From Ascidia mentula (taxonomy: Eukaryota > Chordata > Ascidiacea > Phlebobranchia > Ascidiidae): a DNA stretch of 64,000 nt. The stretch is taken from contig OX387203.1 of NCBI GenBank assembly GCA_947561715.1, forward strand, positions 15,066,001-15,130,000, given 5' to 3'. The notes beneath the pieces are model-generated. The model was not told the DNA's origin and searched no databases. It worked only from the letters and a program-made list of their open reading frames with translations. Shown piece after piece: positions 34,600 through 53,760 of this stretch. The first letter of the stretch is position 1, and each line of letters begins with the position of its first letter. The translations under genes and the position numbers were made by a program.

Positions 34600-35322
34600 G
34601 GTTATGTAGCAACTACCGAAAATTAAAGTCGCAAAATAACAAACAAACTATATATACGTTGTCAAAGAAGAAAATAAATAAGGGGGTTTCCTGTTTGTAT
34701 CGACCCAAAAATGTTAACACTGAGCAAAAGAACCAAAACTTCATGAATAGGAGGCGAGAATATGTAGGCCCACATATTATGTAGCAGGTAAAATAAACGT
34801 TGCTGTCTAGTATAATCAGAAATAGAGCAAGTGCGTCTTATCACCTTTAGGTACTTTGTATCGACAAATTACTGCAAAAACACCGTTCGTTAATAATTTG
34901 TTACAGTATCACACATTTACAGAAATCAAGCAAAAGGACAGTAAGTAGGACATTTACAAACAACGGCGAAACTTACAACATAGAGTTCTTGCTTGGTGCG
35001 TAATCATTTCGTTCAAAGCTATAATTAACAGTAAAACATTTGGAAGAAGAACCACACAATTGATTGGGATAATGTAACTAGAAAATAAGTTCGCTACATT
35101 TTCATCGTCAATAAATTTTTCTTTTCTCACTAGTTATTGTATATTGACATCTGAAACAGAACAAAGTAATAAAACCAATCAAAATGTAAAATAATGTATA
35201 TTCACATGAAACAGATGGTGGACTTTTGATCTTTATCGATGTAATTTCCTCATAATTGTAAACTGGATTTACGTCATTACTGTCGTCCACATTAAATCTA
35301 CAAATATAACAAGTAATACAAC

Positions 35323-42405
<7,083 letters not shown>

Positions 42406-42810
42406 TGTAGGGAATTGCATTTGTTGATAGGTGTAGTCAGACCATTTGATAGCTGTGTTGGTTTGAATCTAAGAATATTATCGCGTGGTATAGATGTGTG
42501 GCATGCCGACTATCTACAGTCCTACATCACATACAAACTCTGTGGCTTCGTTCAACAAACACTTAAGTTATAATGAATTGCTCTTCACAGTTCAATTTAT
42601 TTGTAAATGAACAAATAAAGACGATATTGGTTTTATCTTATAACTCTAACCAAGCAACTGAAAAATTGGATTGGATTTCGAAGTGTTGTATCAATGTTTT
42701 CTATACGTAACAGTATACCATATTTGTGTGTGGGCTATAGCGAAAATAAACGGTTCATTAGTTCACGTTGTTATGATGTATATGTTAGCTACGTACAACA
42801 CCAAAAATAG

Positions 42811-42859
42811 GTGGTCAAAGTAAGAAGTAAAAACTACAATTACTTCTTACTTTGACCAC
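42811..42859. repeat. Perfect 20-bp inverted repeat with 9-nt loop
   Basis: GTGGTCAAAGTAAGAAGTAA at 42811-42830 is followed by AAACTACAA and its exact complement at 42840-42859. It lies about 400 bp upstream of the phosphatase start codon. It may be a mobile fold-back remnant or a regulatory palindrome. Confidence 0.8.
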
Positions 42860-43536
42860 TGCTCTCGTTTGGCGATCGATTTTATGTGACGTCATAACCG
42901 AGAATTCGTCTTTAAATCGTTTGCCAACATTACATTGCGAATAAAGTTGGCAACAAGAAAACGAAATTTTACAGATTCCTTTTGTTGTGTGCGTTGTTGA
43001 TACCGCGCCACAACACGTAAGAGTATGCTCAGAGACAAGCGGTAAAGAGAGAAAATCTATTTACGTTACCGTACTTGGGCGTTATTTTAGCCAGAAATGC
43101 GTTAACTACGTGTACTATTTATACTTCCGTATTATCGCATATTTCGGTTAATCTTGGCAATTTGGATATGCGGTTCACCGGATTCGTCTGTTGTAGGTCA
43201 CGAATATGGATCAACAAATAACATCCAACATCATAATGATAGTTTGTGATTCTAAGAAATAGGTGTGGTGTGACGAAAGCCAAATGAAGTCGTGGGATTT
43301 CCTTCAAGGATATTTTGAGAACCACGATGAAACGCTATTAAGAGCAATAGTCTCGAAACATTTGTGACAACAATAGAGAATAATAAGTAACCAATGTCTA
43401 ATTTACTCATTTAATAATGGCGTATACACGTGATGAAAAAGATACATGTAATGATCACGGTAGAGAAATTCAATTCAAGCAAGAAACAGTTGACTTTGGA
43501 ATCTGCAAAAAAATATCCGCATATAATTCCCCCATA

Positions 43537-43642
43537 CAATGCAATCGGTGTTAACAAACTGCCGGATCCAAATTATCCGGCCGGATTTGATTAATGACTA
43601 TCCGGATTCGGCCGGATAATTTGGAACTGGGAACATCACTAG
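43537..43642. mobile_element. Fragment of the hAT-type MITE at 4678-5124
   Basis: Contains GCCGGATCC, ATTATCCGGCCGGATTTG and the terminal GGGAACATCACTA; only the right part of the element is present. Confidence 0.7.
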
Positions 43643-43720
43643 TAATTAAGTGATGACTAGGACTGGCCTAGATTTCTACTTAATCATCCAACCAAGATGT
43701 TTTTTTTAAATATATATATA

Positions 43721-43743
43721 TTTCGCCTATGCGGCATCCTCAG
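43721..43743 (-). ncRNA. Hammerhead-ribozyme-like core
   Basis: Minus strand reads CTGAGGA, TGCCGCATAGGC (GCC/GGC stem with short loop), then GAAA followed by an AT-rich tract. It fits CTGANGA-stem II-GAAA. Part of an unidentified insertion; the cleavage triplet is not clear. Confidence 0.35.
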
Positions 43744-43879
43744 TATTCTAAAAACAATAAGAGTAAACGTAGTGGCGGTCCGGATGTTAAGTGTGTACAT
43801 GTTAGTCTTGATGTGTGCTGTTGATGCTAGTCACTAGCTAGCGAAAGCGTCAAGAAGATAGGGAGTAACTGTAAAAGAG

Positions 43880-44740
43880 AAGAAAGGAGTTTCAAAAGAT
43901 CAAGTTTAAACAAAATATGAAAATGTTTCGAATTAGGACAAGCCGAAGGGCAACAATTCCTTTTTCAGTGCTACAAAATCTGGAAACCGATTGGAAAATT
44001 CTCTCGAAATTTTTTTCAAGTTGTTGTGCGGGAAAGAATCCAAAATTTATTTTAAAGCTGGTGTGCGGTGTAAGTGTCCAGTTGTAAAAAACGCCTTTCA
44101 AAAATCAGCAGCTTAGTTCGAAGTATTGAGGTGAGTACAAAGGTGACTCACAGCTTCATCTTGTTCTTGAAGTTTGACTTTCAGTTTCCACTAAAACGCT
44201 AAATCGGTGAGACAAGCAGGTTCTGATAGTTCTTTCATTGGTTCCTCTTTTTCACAAAACAAATGTGCACCCTCCTTTCTAAGAGAGTAAAGTGCTGAGC
44301 CTCGACTAACCCACTTCACATCTCTGTGATAAATGATATCTGCCAAGCAACAACTGTGTCGCATAGCCCTTAACGAATGACATTGATTGCTTTTATCACT
44401 GGTTTTATGATGTCATCATATTTAAAAACTTAAAAAAAGAGCCTGTTGGTGGATAATGCAGTACAATTTAATACAGCTGCCCCCTTATTACTGACTTTGC
44501 TAAAGATCCACTTCGTATGCCAGTCATGACAGGTGTACCATCGGTGACAAGTTAGGCGCATTAAATTGTTTCGTCTTTCAGTAAAAAAGTATTATAGCTG
44601 GGACTACTTTTCCTGAAAAAGGCGGAATGAGCTACTAACGTCATCTTTATGTAAGCACAGAGAATATTTGCGACGATTGTAATAAAATTCTGGGGCTGGG
44701 TCACATTTGTCCCGCGGGCCAGATTTTTGGACACTCCTGT
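43880..44740 (-). pseudogene. Decayed hAT transposase (ZBED/GTF2IRD2-like)
   Basis: Minus-strand frames read, in order, DGTPVMTGIRSGSLAKSV, YHRDVKWVSRGSALYSLRKE, EPMKELSEPACLTDLAF and LKKISREFSNRFPDF, matching the catalytic-core layout of hAT transposases (TDG..AMTG, then W.SRG..L). Several stops and frame changes show it is dead. No terminal repeats located. Confidence 0.65.
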
Positions 44741-44743
44741 ATG

Positions 44744-45000
44744 AGAAGGTTTAATACAGCGGACCTGTAGTATTAGAAGGTTGAATACAGCGGACCTTTA
44801 GTATTAGAAGGTACAATATAGCGGACCTTTAGTATTAGAAGGCATCTATTGGACCTATAGTATTAGAAGGAACCTAGCGCACCTACCGGACCTGTAGTAT
44901 TAGGTTGAATTTAGCGAAAATGTAGTAATTGAAGGTACCTAGCGGACGTATAGTATTAGAAGGCACCTAGCGAACCAAGCGCACCTGTAGTATTAGAAGG
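44744..45000. repeat. Degenerate minisatellite, unit about 31 bp
   Basis: About eight units of the type AGAAGGTTGAATACAGCGGA followed by CCTTTAGTATT, diverged and of uneven length. It lies just before the start of homology between unit C and units A/B. Confidence 0.75.
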
Positions 45001-45248
45001 TGGCCAAAGTTTGAACGCGCGTTACTCGGCCACCTCACGAGGTAGCAACCCCTGGTATTTTTTCATCAGAAAACTGGAATAAGAATGTCGGTAAACTTTC
45101 GTCTCACTTTCTGCTCCAGACATAATTCACTTTATATATTTCGCAGCAATTTTATTCACAGTAAGAAACATTTATTTTGAATAAATTACAAAAAAACACA
45201 AATAGTTCTGGACGTCGCGTGTTTTGTTCAATCCGGACCACTGGAGTC

Positions 45249-48200
45249 CTAATCGGATGAACCCAAACCCCAAACTTTCAGCTGAAAAATCACAAAGTTT
45301 TAATTTCATCAAAATTAACAAAACCATGTTCTTATGCAAATATTAATTAAACTAAATTCTTACCGGGTTTTCCAGTTTTTCAATCTCTTTTCTCAAGACT
45401 CGATTAGATTCGGAATCGAATCCGCATCCAATCAGCCCCAACTCATCCAATTTAGGGAGAATCCGACAAATATTTCCAACATCTTTTTGTTCAAAATTGT
45501 TTCCATTCAGGTTGAGACTTACCAACTATTTAAAATATAAAGATTGGTCGGAAATGTTTGTTGCTAACTATTTTTTGAAACCGGATTAAAATTAAATCCA
45601 TGTTTTCACTTTTACCCAAAAAAATTGTTTTTATAAAATTATTATGGATTTAAACAATTATTTAACCTCAAAATAAAGAAAACCCACCTTGGGTCCCATC
45701 TTCATAATCGCTTCACAGATCATGTTTAAAGTTTCGGAATTAAGTCCGCATCCCTGCAACCTCAGCCACACACCGGGTTCTCGAATCCGTGGGAGGAAAT
45801 CCGCGAGAGCGAAAACATCCGAAATCTTCAGTGGGATGAAGCTTAAATCCAACACCTGAGGACAAGAGAGGGCGATTTCATCCCTGGATATTCCGTCAAC
45901 TTCCTGTAAATCTACGAGGAAATCTAAAACAGGGACAAGTTTATTAAAACAAACATGGCGGAAGTTTTATTAAATCACTAAAACTTTTTGTTGCAAACTT
46001 CAAACAAGATTTCTTCACTTTTAACCTGAACTAAACATTTTTATTCCATTCTCTTCTATAAGAACAACAATGGAATTGCGACGTCACACTACTTACAGTG
46101 ACGTAACAGTTCCGTTTACAAACACGCATCACACAGACTGGAAATGAATACTAACTTCGTAACTCGTATCCATTTAAATACAATCCACTGGGCCTTTTTT
46201 CGTGCAAGTGTTTCGAAAGTTTTTTCAACAACTTCGCACGTTTGTCTGAAAGTAACAAAATCAACATTTACGGCAAAAATAGAAGCCATGTATTTGGATG
46301 GGAGAATTTTTTAAACTCCCAATGTGCGTTTTTCCACAAATATAACCTGCGTATATTAGATGCGTAATGATATGTGAGACTTTCTAAACCACGATGCCTG
46401 TTTACCCAATATAATGGTAACTTGTATCGCTGTTCAAAAAATTGCAAAAATGGTTTCGCAAATCGTTTAGCATTTAGCTAAAAACCACGTAAGAATGGTA
46501 AGGCACTTGGAAAATTTAAGAGTCACAGTTATTACACTTGCAGTTGAAATTTTGCATCATTTTCAGGCAGGGGCAAATTAGGCGACCGTTCCATACAATG
46601 ATATGTTAACAAATAGCTGCATCTTAACTTTGGCATTAATTTTTTTGTCCCAGCTTTTTACACCTAAATGCCTTGTATTACTTTGCTGGTTACAATTATT
46701 ACAGCAGAATGATTTTCTTATGTTTAGATCAGAAAAAAAGAAAAGATTGTTTTTAATGTAACTGACTACCATGCTTTTGTTCCTCATTGTTAAGTGTGGA
46801 AGATGCTGGATCACTGGAAGCAGTCTTGACTGAGGTTAATGGCAAGGTTTTTGGACTGGAACCACTTCCATCACCTGTAAAAAACCATCAAGGTAATAAC
46901 TGCAATTTAATGGCACTGATGTACACCATAAGGGTTAACCCAATGTGAAGGCCTCACTTGATAATTTTGACAATAAATAAATTAGGTTACAGTGGCTTAA
47001 CAACCAAGCTGGACCTGGGCATTCCAGTCCATTGAACTGTCTGCGGGAGTTTGTCAGTTAGACTTTACAGCAGGGATGCACAACACGAATGACATATTAG
47101 GCTTTTTGGCAAGCTCTTTTGCAAACAGGATTTAAGACATGAACTTTATAAAAATACATTTGTCTTTGAGTTGTACATCCAGCTTTTCTGGGAAAAGGGG
47201 ATTTAATTGAGATATGCTATATTCTTGGGCTAACCACTGCTTTAAACCACACCGGAAATCCATTTTAAAAGCAAATTAAAAAAAAAGAGGCATCAGCGCA
47301 TGGAATCGCCATTAATGCATCATAATAAATTCTGGATAGTAGCAAACCTTGTCCTGCATGTTTTGGTTGTTTGTGAAAAATATTTAAAAACAGCTTCATA
47401 AATCCTCTGGGTGTTTCTGTGATGGAATTGGAAGCAACTGAAAAGAAGTAAATATATGTTGTTTAAAATGTTTGTGTTCGTCATCAGTGCAAGACTGACT
47501 AATTACCTTGTTTTTGAAGTAACTAACTACAATGCTTTTTTTCCTCATTGTTAAGTGTGGAGGATGCTGGATCACTTGAAGTAGTCTTGACTGAGGTTGA
47601 TGACATGGTTTTTGGACTGGAATCACTTCCATCACCTGTAAAAAACAATCAAGGTAATAACTGCAGTTTAATGGCACTCATGTACACCATAATGGTTAAC
47701 CCAATGCAAAGGCCTTGCTTGATCATTTTGACAATAAATAAATAAGGTCACAGTGGCTTAACAACCAAGCTGGACCTGGGCATTTCAGGCCACTGCTTTG
47801 TCTGTGGGAGTTCGCCAGTTAGACTTTAAAGCAGGGATGCACAACACGAATGTTTGGTGTGCCAGTGGTTTTAAAGTGGCATTCACGCCGGGTTTCAGTG
47901 ACCCAGTCAATATTGCTTCTGCTTTTTTACACATGTTTCTACAGATGGTGTTTAGACCTATGAAGTCCCATCAGCGCATTTAGACCTATGAAGTCTCATC
48001 AGCGCATTTAGATCTATGAAGTCTCATCAGCGTGTTGAATGTGGTACTGTGCTAGGTTTTACACTAGCGGCCACACTGATTTTCCAAATCACCGGTGCTT
48101 TGTCTCTGTTGTTTGGTACCCAGTATAAGGTACCCAACGGATCGACGTTAACCGGAAGGTACCTCGAAGTGGAAATCAGTGTGCACGCTAGTGTAAAAGC

Positions 48201-51200
48201 TAGCATAGTGCCACAGTTAACAGCTGCACTCATGAGACATCTTAGGTCGAAACAGTGCATGTACACCCTGTCTGCAGCTGTCAAATTGTTTACATATGTG
48301 AAATGTTGTAATATTCATACAATTGGACAATTAATTTAAGTGCCAAAACCACGGGTTTACGCAAAACAATGGATATAATATATACCAACGATGTGTTACA
48401 AAAAATGGTATACTTCAGTACTTGCACTAAATATCAATTAAGCAATGTGTGTATATATGGCAGAACCTACTTTTTACATGTCCTAGCTCACCACTATTAA
48501 TTTGAGGTATTCTGGTTGCTTTAAGTTCAGCTGCAGCAGTGGAGGTGTCACCATCTGTAGAAACATGTGTAAAAAAGCAGAAGAAATATTGACTGGGTTA
48601 CTGCTACATCTTACCAAATTAACCAAAAGCTATATTGTTAAAAAAAAATACAGCAAACAAACAAAATGTAAAGCTTTCAAAACTTGGTAAGACATTTTTG
48701 TTAAAAAAAGTATGAAATGTGTATGAATATAAAATAACATACATATTTTTACATTGACAATACATGATTAACACACTAAATGGATTGAGCTACTGTGGCA
48801 TGCTTACAGCACTAAAACGTTGCACACCAAGTAACAGCGGCATCACAGCCAAGCCTGGTAAAACTTCTTTTCCTGACAGCTCAAGATATAAAAAATCACT
48901 GGAGTTTGAACTCATAACCCAAGTCATTAGGAACCATTGTTCTACCAACTAAGGTATAAGAGTTCCAAAAAATTGAAACACCCAGTTTGGCCGCGATGTC
49001 ACTGCCGAGAAGCAATGAAATAAAACTCAATAATTCGAAAAATTTCACCTTTTCCTGCATGTTTTGGATGTTTCTTTGAACTCCTTGAAAAACGTCTCGC
49101 AGAAAAACCTGTACGTAAACGAAAATACTGAGTTTATCAAGTCAGAATAACCATGCCATAATTTGAATATTTCCTGCATGTTTTCAATGTTTCTTTGAAC
49201 GTCTCAAAACAAGTCAAAAAAAATCAATTAAGCAACATGCGTATATAGGGCAGAACTTACTTTTTACATGTCGTAGCTCACCACCTATTTGAGGTATTCT
49301 GGTTGCCTCAATTTCAGCTGCAGCAGTGGAGGTTTCACCATCTGTAGAAACACGTGTCAAAAAGCGGAAACAAAACATACTGGGCTACCATCTGTTTACG
49401 CCTTGATGAAACAGGGTACAAACATTTGCTGAAATTCTAGCAAAATTATAAATAATTGTTGCAGTAGTTCTCAACATGTAAGGGCTTTTTAAGTGATGTA
49501 CACAAAAAAATTGCAACACAGACAAATTCCACAAAAAAATGGCAATTACGACTGTGGTTTGTTAGCATCGTTGTGAAATTGCATGCTACAGCATGCGCCA
49601 TAAACAGTTTCAAAAAGGAAGAATTATTGATATGTTATGTTTCATTCAAAGAGTTTTTTGCTTCGAAAACACCATTTTACCACCATTTTCCGGCGACTGT
49701 TTTGAATGTTGGACCTTAAAATTTGTTGCGCAATCTAATGTTTTGGATGAAGTAGATTTTACAATTGTTGAAGTCAAACCTTCTCTGCAAGCTGAAAAAC
49801 AATAAGTCACAATGTATAGTATAGCATATGTCTTTCTTTATCTGTCAATTATATTTCAGTTGAATGCTAAGTAATTGGCAAAGTTTTGCCAGCGAAAAAC
49901 ATAACAGAAACACATTTTTAATACACAAATACCAAATAAATATAGTACTGACGAATTTTATACATCTTGTGAATTGTCATACCGCTGGCAGCACTATTGA
50001 CAGGATCAGATTCTGAACTGGTTTCACTACGTCCACTTCCAGAGGCTTTGATTGAAAATTATAAAATCAAAATAATGGTCATTACAGCGCAAACTTTCCA
50101 ATGCGCTGCACATACCTGGTTTGTGTCCGAGCAAAAGGCCACACACAAAACGACGAACCATTGCCCAATGGGGTTCATTAATCAAATCGTCCACGATTAG
50201 ATCAAATTCTTCTTCTGACATGAACATAGAAATGTAGTATGCACCAAACATTTCCTGCAGAACTTGATGAAGGTAGTAGAAGAGAACATCCCCCCCATCG
50301 AAGACTCTACGACTGGGAAACCAGGAGAACTTTGCCAATTTGAACACTACATCTTGTACTTTTACATCTTCTAAACCTGCTTTTTGAAGGTCGTCATGTG
50401 TGAACACAACGGTTTTCTGAACCGTGCCTTCATATGCCATTTGGCTAAGTGGCAATTTGAGGTGATCTAATTTCTCTCCTTTTGCATGCTCAGAGTGACC
50501 AAGTTGTTGCAAAACGGCATCAAATACATCAGTAATGGTGGAAATACTGTGTACCTCACCAAATAACCCAGCATAAACAATAAATTGTAAAAGCATTGGA
50601 TTGCGGCATAAATCAAGCAGTTGTGGAGATTTACTTTCAAGTTTGTTCCACAGTTCATTTGCTTTATCACCAGAGTAACTATCAAACAGTGTCTTTGCAT
50701 CCTCAGGAGAAAAATCACTGACATAAATTGTTGCCTTAGGTCGGAGTCCTAATGGTATTGATAGTAATGAGTGGGGTCGAGAAGTAAAAATCAATGTAGA
50801 TTTTGGAAAAAATTGCCTGCTGCAAAGGTTAGCAACAAGTTGCTGTACTGGCAAGGGAGTGTCATACTTCACATTTACAGGTGCCATGTTTTCTAGTGTC
50901 CAGGTTGCCTGATCTAATCCATCAAAAATAAAAGCACACTTTTCAGGGTTCTTTATCATCCACTGGAAAACCAAACTGAGTGTTTCCTGTGAAGCATGGT
51001 TGAACTGGTTATCCAGCAGAAGCTCCTGCAAAATAAGCTTTCTATCGCCGTAGTTTTAAAGAGTTTTTTTAGATAATAAATCAATGTTACGATGGTTTCT
51101 TGAGAAACAGTGAGCTTTAGCATCTCTGTTTGGCTGGTTTATTTTTAGTGCAGCATGCTGCATAACCACAACGCAAATGGAGGATAGCGTTTATCAGTAA

Positions 51201-53760
51201 AATTATATTTTGTCTTCTGTTTAGTTGTTTAGCCATCCGTGTTATGTATAACCGTATTGTAATTTCAAATACTTGTTTACAAAGTTTTAGTCGATCTAAA
51301 TTTTATTTTACGTCAATTTATGTAACTACTTTGCTTTGCAGGAGTAGGAACAAGCAGAATTTTAGATGAAATCGATAAACATCTCAGAGAATATTTAGTT
51401 GTAACCGGTATATTTTGATCAAGTTGTGACTCTCTGATGGGTTGGGACGCATATTGGAACTTTTATGAAAATAAGTTTGGCGGCGGAAAATGTCCACCTT
51501 GTATTTAATCCTTCGCACAATAGGATGACGTTACAAAGCAATCAGTGATGCATGGGGGTCAATTTTGCGGTTGAGTGAGCTCATATGCATGTGCCGTTGC
51601 TAGGACGAATTTGAGCCAGTTTCGGGCAGTTTCAAGTAGAGTTTTGGTCGTCATAAGTCAGGTAGTTACGTGGTAACGGGTGCTGTCTAAAATTGAGCTA
51701 AAAAGGCGGTTCAAACTTAATTAAAGACTTGTGTCTGCGTTGAATTACAAAATTCTGGTCGAAGAACAGACCATCGGTGACGGGACCTGCAGCCAACATG
51801 GTGTCTGGAGGAAGTAAATGTTCATTACGACAATGATGCTTTCAATCCTGCTATAACTGAAACAACTACAACCAAAAGCATGAGCAATCAGTCATGTTGT
51901 GTTGCAGCCTACTGTTGATGCCATAGTTCTAACCCGATTTATAGCCAAGTTAAATAATGTGAGTAATATTTTGTTTCGTTATTGTTGAACTTTCTACTAG
52001 TTATGTTCCCAGTTCTAAACTATCCGGCCTTGCGAAACCTAGTGTGAAGAAAGTGTGCAGAAAAAGTGGACACGAACATATCAGCGGGAAGTGAATCAAT
52101 CGAAATCATAATCACTCAGCAAAAACATGGGAAACAAGCCAGGTTTTTTAACGAAGTTGCGTATTTTGTGTTTTTTCAGAGAAAGAACTTTCAGGGATTG
52201 TACGAGAGTGTTTCCGTTCCACAGTCAGCGAAAAATGCTTCATCGTAGATAGACGTATGGTGTTTCAGCTACAGTGTTTGTTTTACATGTTGACCAAACA
52301 AGCGTGAAGAAAATTCCATACTTTCTAAGCCCATGTGATCGGCGTGAAGATGCCCTGGTAAACTTACTGGCACCGTAGCTTCATTTGACAGTTTGGCGCA
52401 ACACAAGATACGGTAAACTGGAATCTCCTGTCCACTGTAATGCATATTAGAAATAGCTGTCCCTGTACTGTCGTATCTACCAACTGATTTAAACGTTTTC
52501 ACAAACACTTTTACTTCCCGTATGTTTGCTCAGTTTCGTTTGTCACAGCTACCAAAATATTCCAACACATGTCCACAAACTGCTTGTAAAAATGGTTACG
52601 TAGGTTATTTGTGATGTCACGAGGTTATGAGTTTTGAGCAAACTATTGAAACATTTCATGGCTTAATGCCACATTACTAAAATGTTTGCAGTGGACACAT
52701 ATAAGCGCATGTGTAGCTCCTTCTTATGGGCGCCTGGCTCGATAACCCTTCTGGTTTATCGATGTCCGTGCCATTCTATTTTGGTTTATTGTTTGAGTTC
52801 TTTTTGGGCAAAACGAAATTAAATATTTTTTTTTTCAAAAACTATTGTTAACTTGCTTAGTAGCTGTAGAGGAATCTAGCCCTCGGTTAGGCATTGTTTT
52901 ATTATCTGCGACAGCAAATTACTTTGGTTCGCATATATCATGAAGCAACAAGGCTCAGATTGAAGTCAGCAGATTTATTTGTAAAAAATCGATTTCGCTT
53001 ATGTAAGCATCGTCAGTTTCTGCAGAAATTACGTAGTAGTAATAATAAAAGCAATAAAATGCACACAAAAATCACCCTTGCAACTGAGAGTCTTTTCTTT
53101 ACGCTATCACCTCAAGCTCACACTGTGAACTACAGTGTAGTAACGAACCTACAGTAGGTGATAGCGGAGATAAGGAAATAACACGCTCACACGTGATCGT
53201 AAAAACCTGAAACACAAACGAGTGTGCCAGAAGCAATGAATGCGACTGAAAATGGGATATAATTAGTAAAAGGTAAAATCGAAATGCAATAAAAATTATC
53301 TAATTCTCGGTAAAATCATTTTCTGGATGTTTATAGATGCTTGCGTTTATTTTCCAGTATAAAACATTCCTGTCAAATGTTCTCGCGTAGCGCATGGATG
53401 CCTTTCGTGTAGTATTGTGGTTCGCGGACCACTGGTGTAGATGAACCGCGAGAATAACAAAAAGAACTTAAATCAGGAAATGTCCTGTTGTTTATTTTTT
53501 TCACAAAATTTCCCTCAATATTTTGTTACTTTTTAAGCAAATTTGGAACAACACTTAAAACCATCTAACTTACAGACTAAAAACCCTGGAACATACTAAA
53601 ACTGCTCGAAGGTTGCTCAAAATCGCCTTAGCAACAGATCGTACATCTATGCTTATTAAACCTATTTACATTGGCAGCTAAGCATAAGCAATCGTATTCG
53701 CATGAAGTTATAGTGCAAAAAGCTTACCTTCGCACCAATATTTTTTGCATCTTCGGCCAT
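45249..53760 (-). CDS. NLR-C: P-loop-less NACHT-LRR paralogue (14 exons, 720 aa)
   Basis: Exons: 53728-53760, 50116-51025, 49983-50045, 49681-49791, 49261-49341, 49049-49108, 48471-48554, 47531-47635, 47348-47437, 46770-46874, 46156-46245, 45688-45923, 45364-45525, 45249-45281. Relative to A and B the His-rich exon is gone and about 400 bp spanning the normal NACHT acceptor and the Walker A region is deleted near 51055. An internal acceptor (attttgcag at 51026-51028) has the same phase as the new first exon MAEDAKNIGAK. With it all junctions agree, total 2163 nt, no stop. Walker B FIFDGLD, sensor IFTSRP and the LRRs remain. It has two GDGSG-type exons and an extra basic exon. Predicted to fold without ATP hydrolysis; could act as a regulator, or be an unexpressed relic. 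Confidence 0.62.
47951..48034. repeat. Three-copy 28-bp tandem repeat
   Basis: Unit TTTAGACCTATGAAGTCTCA plus TCAGCGCA, three copies with few changes. It appears to be an amplified end of the 5281-5554 type MITE, in an NLR-C intron. Confidence 0.75.
48030..48284. mobile_element. Relative of the 5281-5554 MITE in NLR-C
   Basis: The right end TGTACACCCTGTCTGCAGCT and the inner GGTACCCA / AGGTACC blocks match the A copy; the left end is replaced by the 28-bp tandem repeat. Confidence 0.6.
48790..48957 (-). mobile_element. tRNA-derived SINE (copy C)
   Basis: Orthologous copy with the best preserved tRNA-like head: TTAGTTGGTAGAAC and GGTTATGAGTTCAAACTCC, both close to A- and B-box consensus. Confidence 0.55.
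50116..51025 (-). CDS. Truncated NACHT exon of NLR-C
   Basis: Begins at ELLLDNQFNHASQETLS, well after the P-loop position, and runs to the normal donor. Walker B is intact. Sequence identity to A and B is high, so the deletion is young. One base substitution within the region changes LTLQELLL context to an ATTTTGCAG acceptor. Confidence 0.8.
52711..52838 (+). mobile_element. Short LINE 3'-end fragment
   Basis: ATGGGCGCCTGGCTCGATAA and the following 100 bp match the 3' terminus of the LINE at 16665-18850. It ends in an A/T-rich tail. Homology of unit C to unit A stops exactly at its 5' edge (about 52707), so this insertion may mark a rearrangement that removed the His-rich exon. Confidence 0.65.
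52993..53016 (-). ncRNA. Hammerhead-ribozyme-like core
   Basis: Minus strand reads CTGACGA, TGCTTACATAAGC (perfect GCTT/AAGC stem II) and GAAA followed by TCGAT. Core residues match CTGANGA..GAAA. Host element not identified. Confidence 0.45.
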
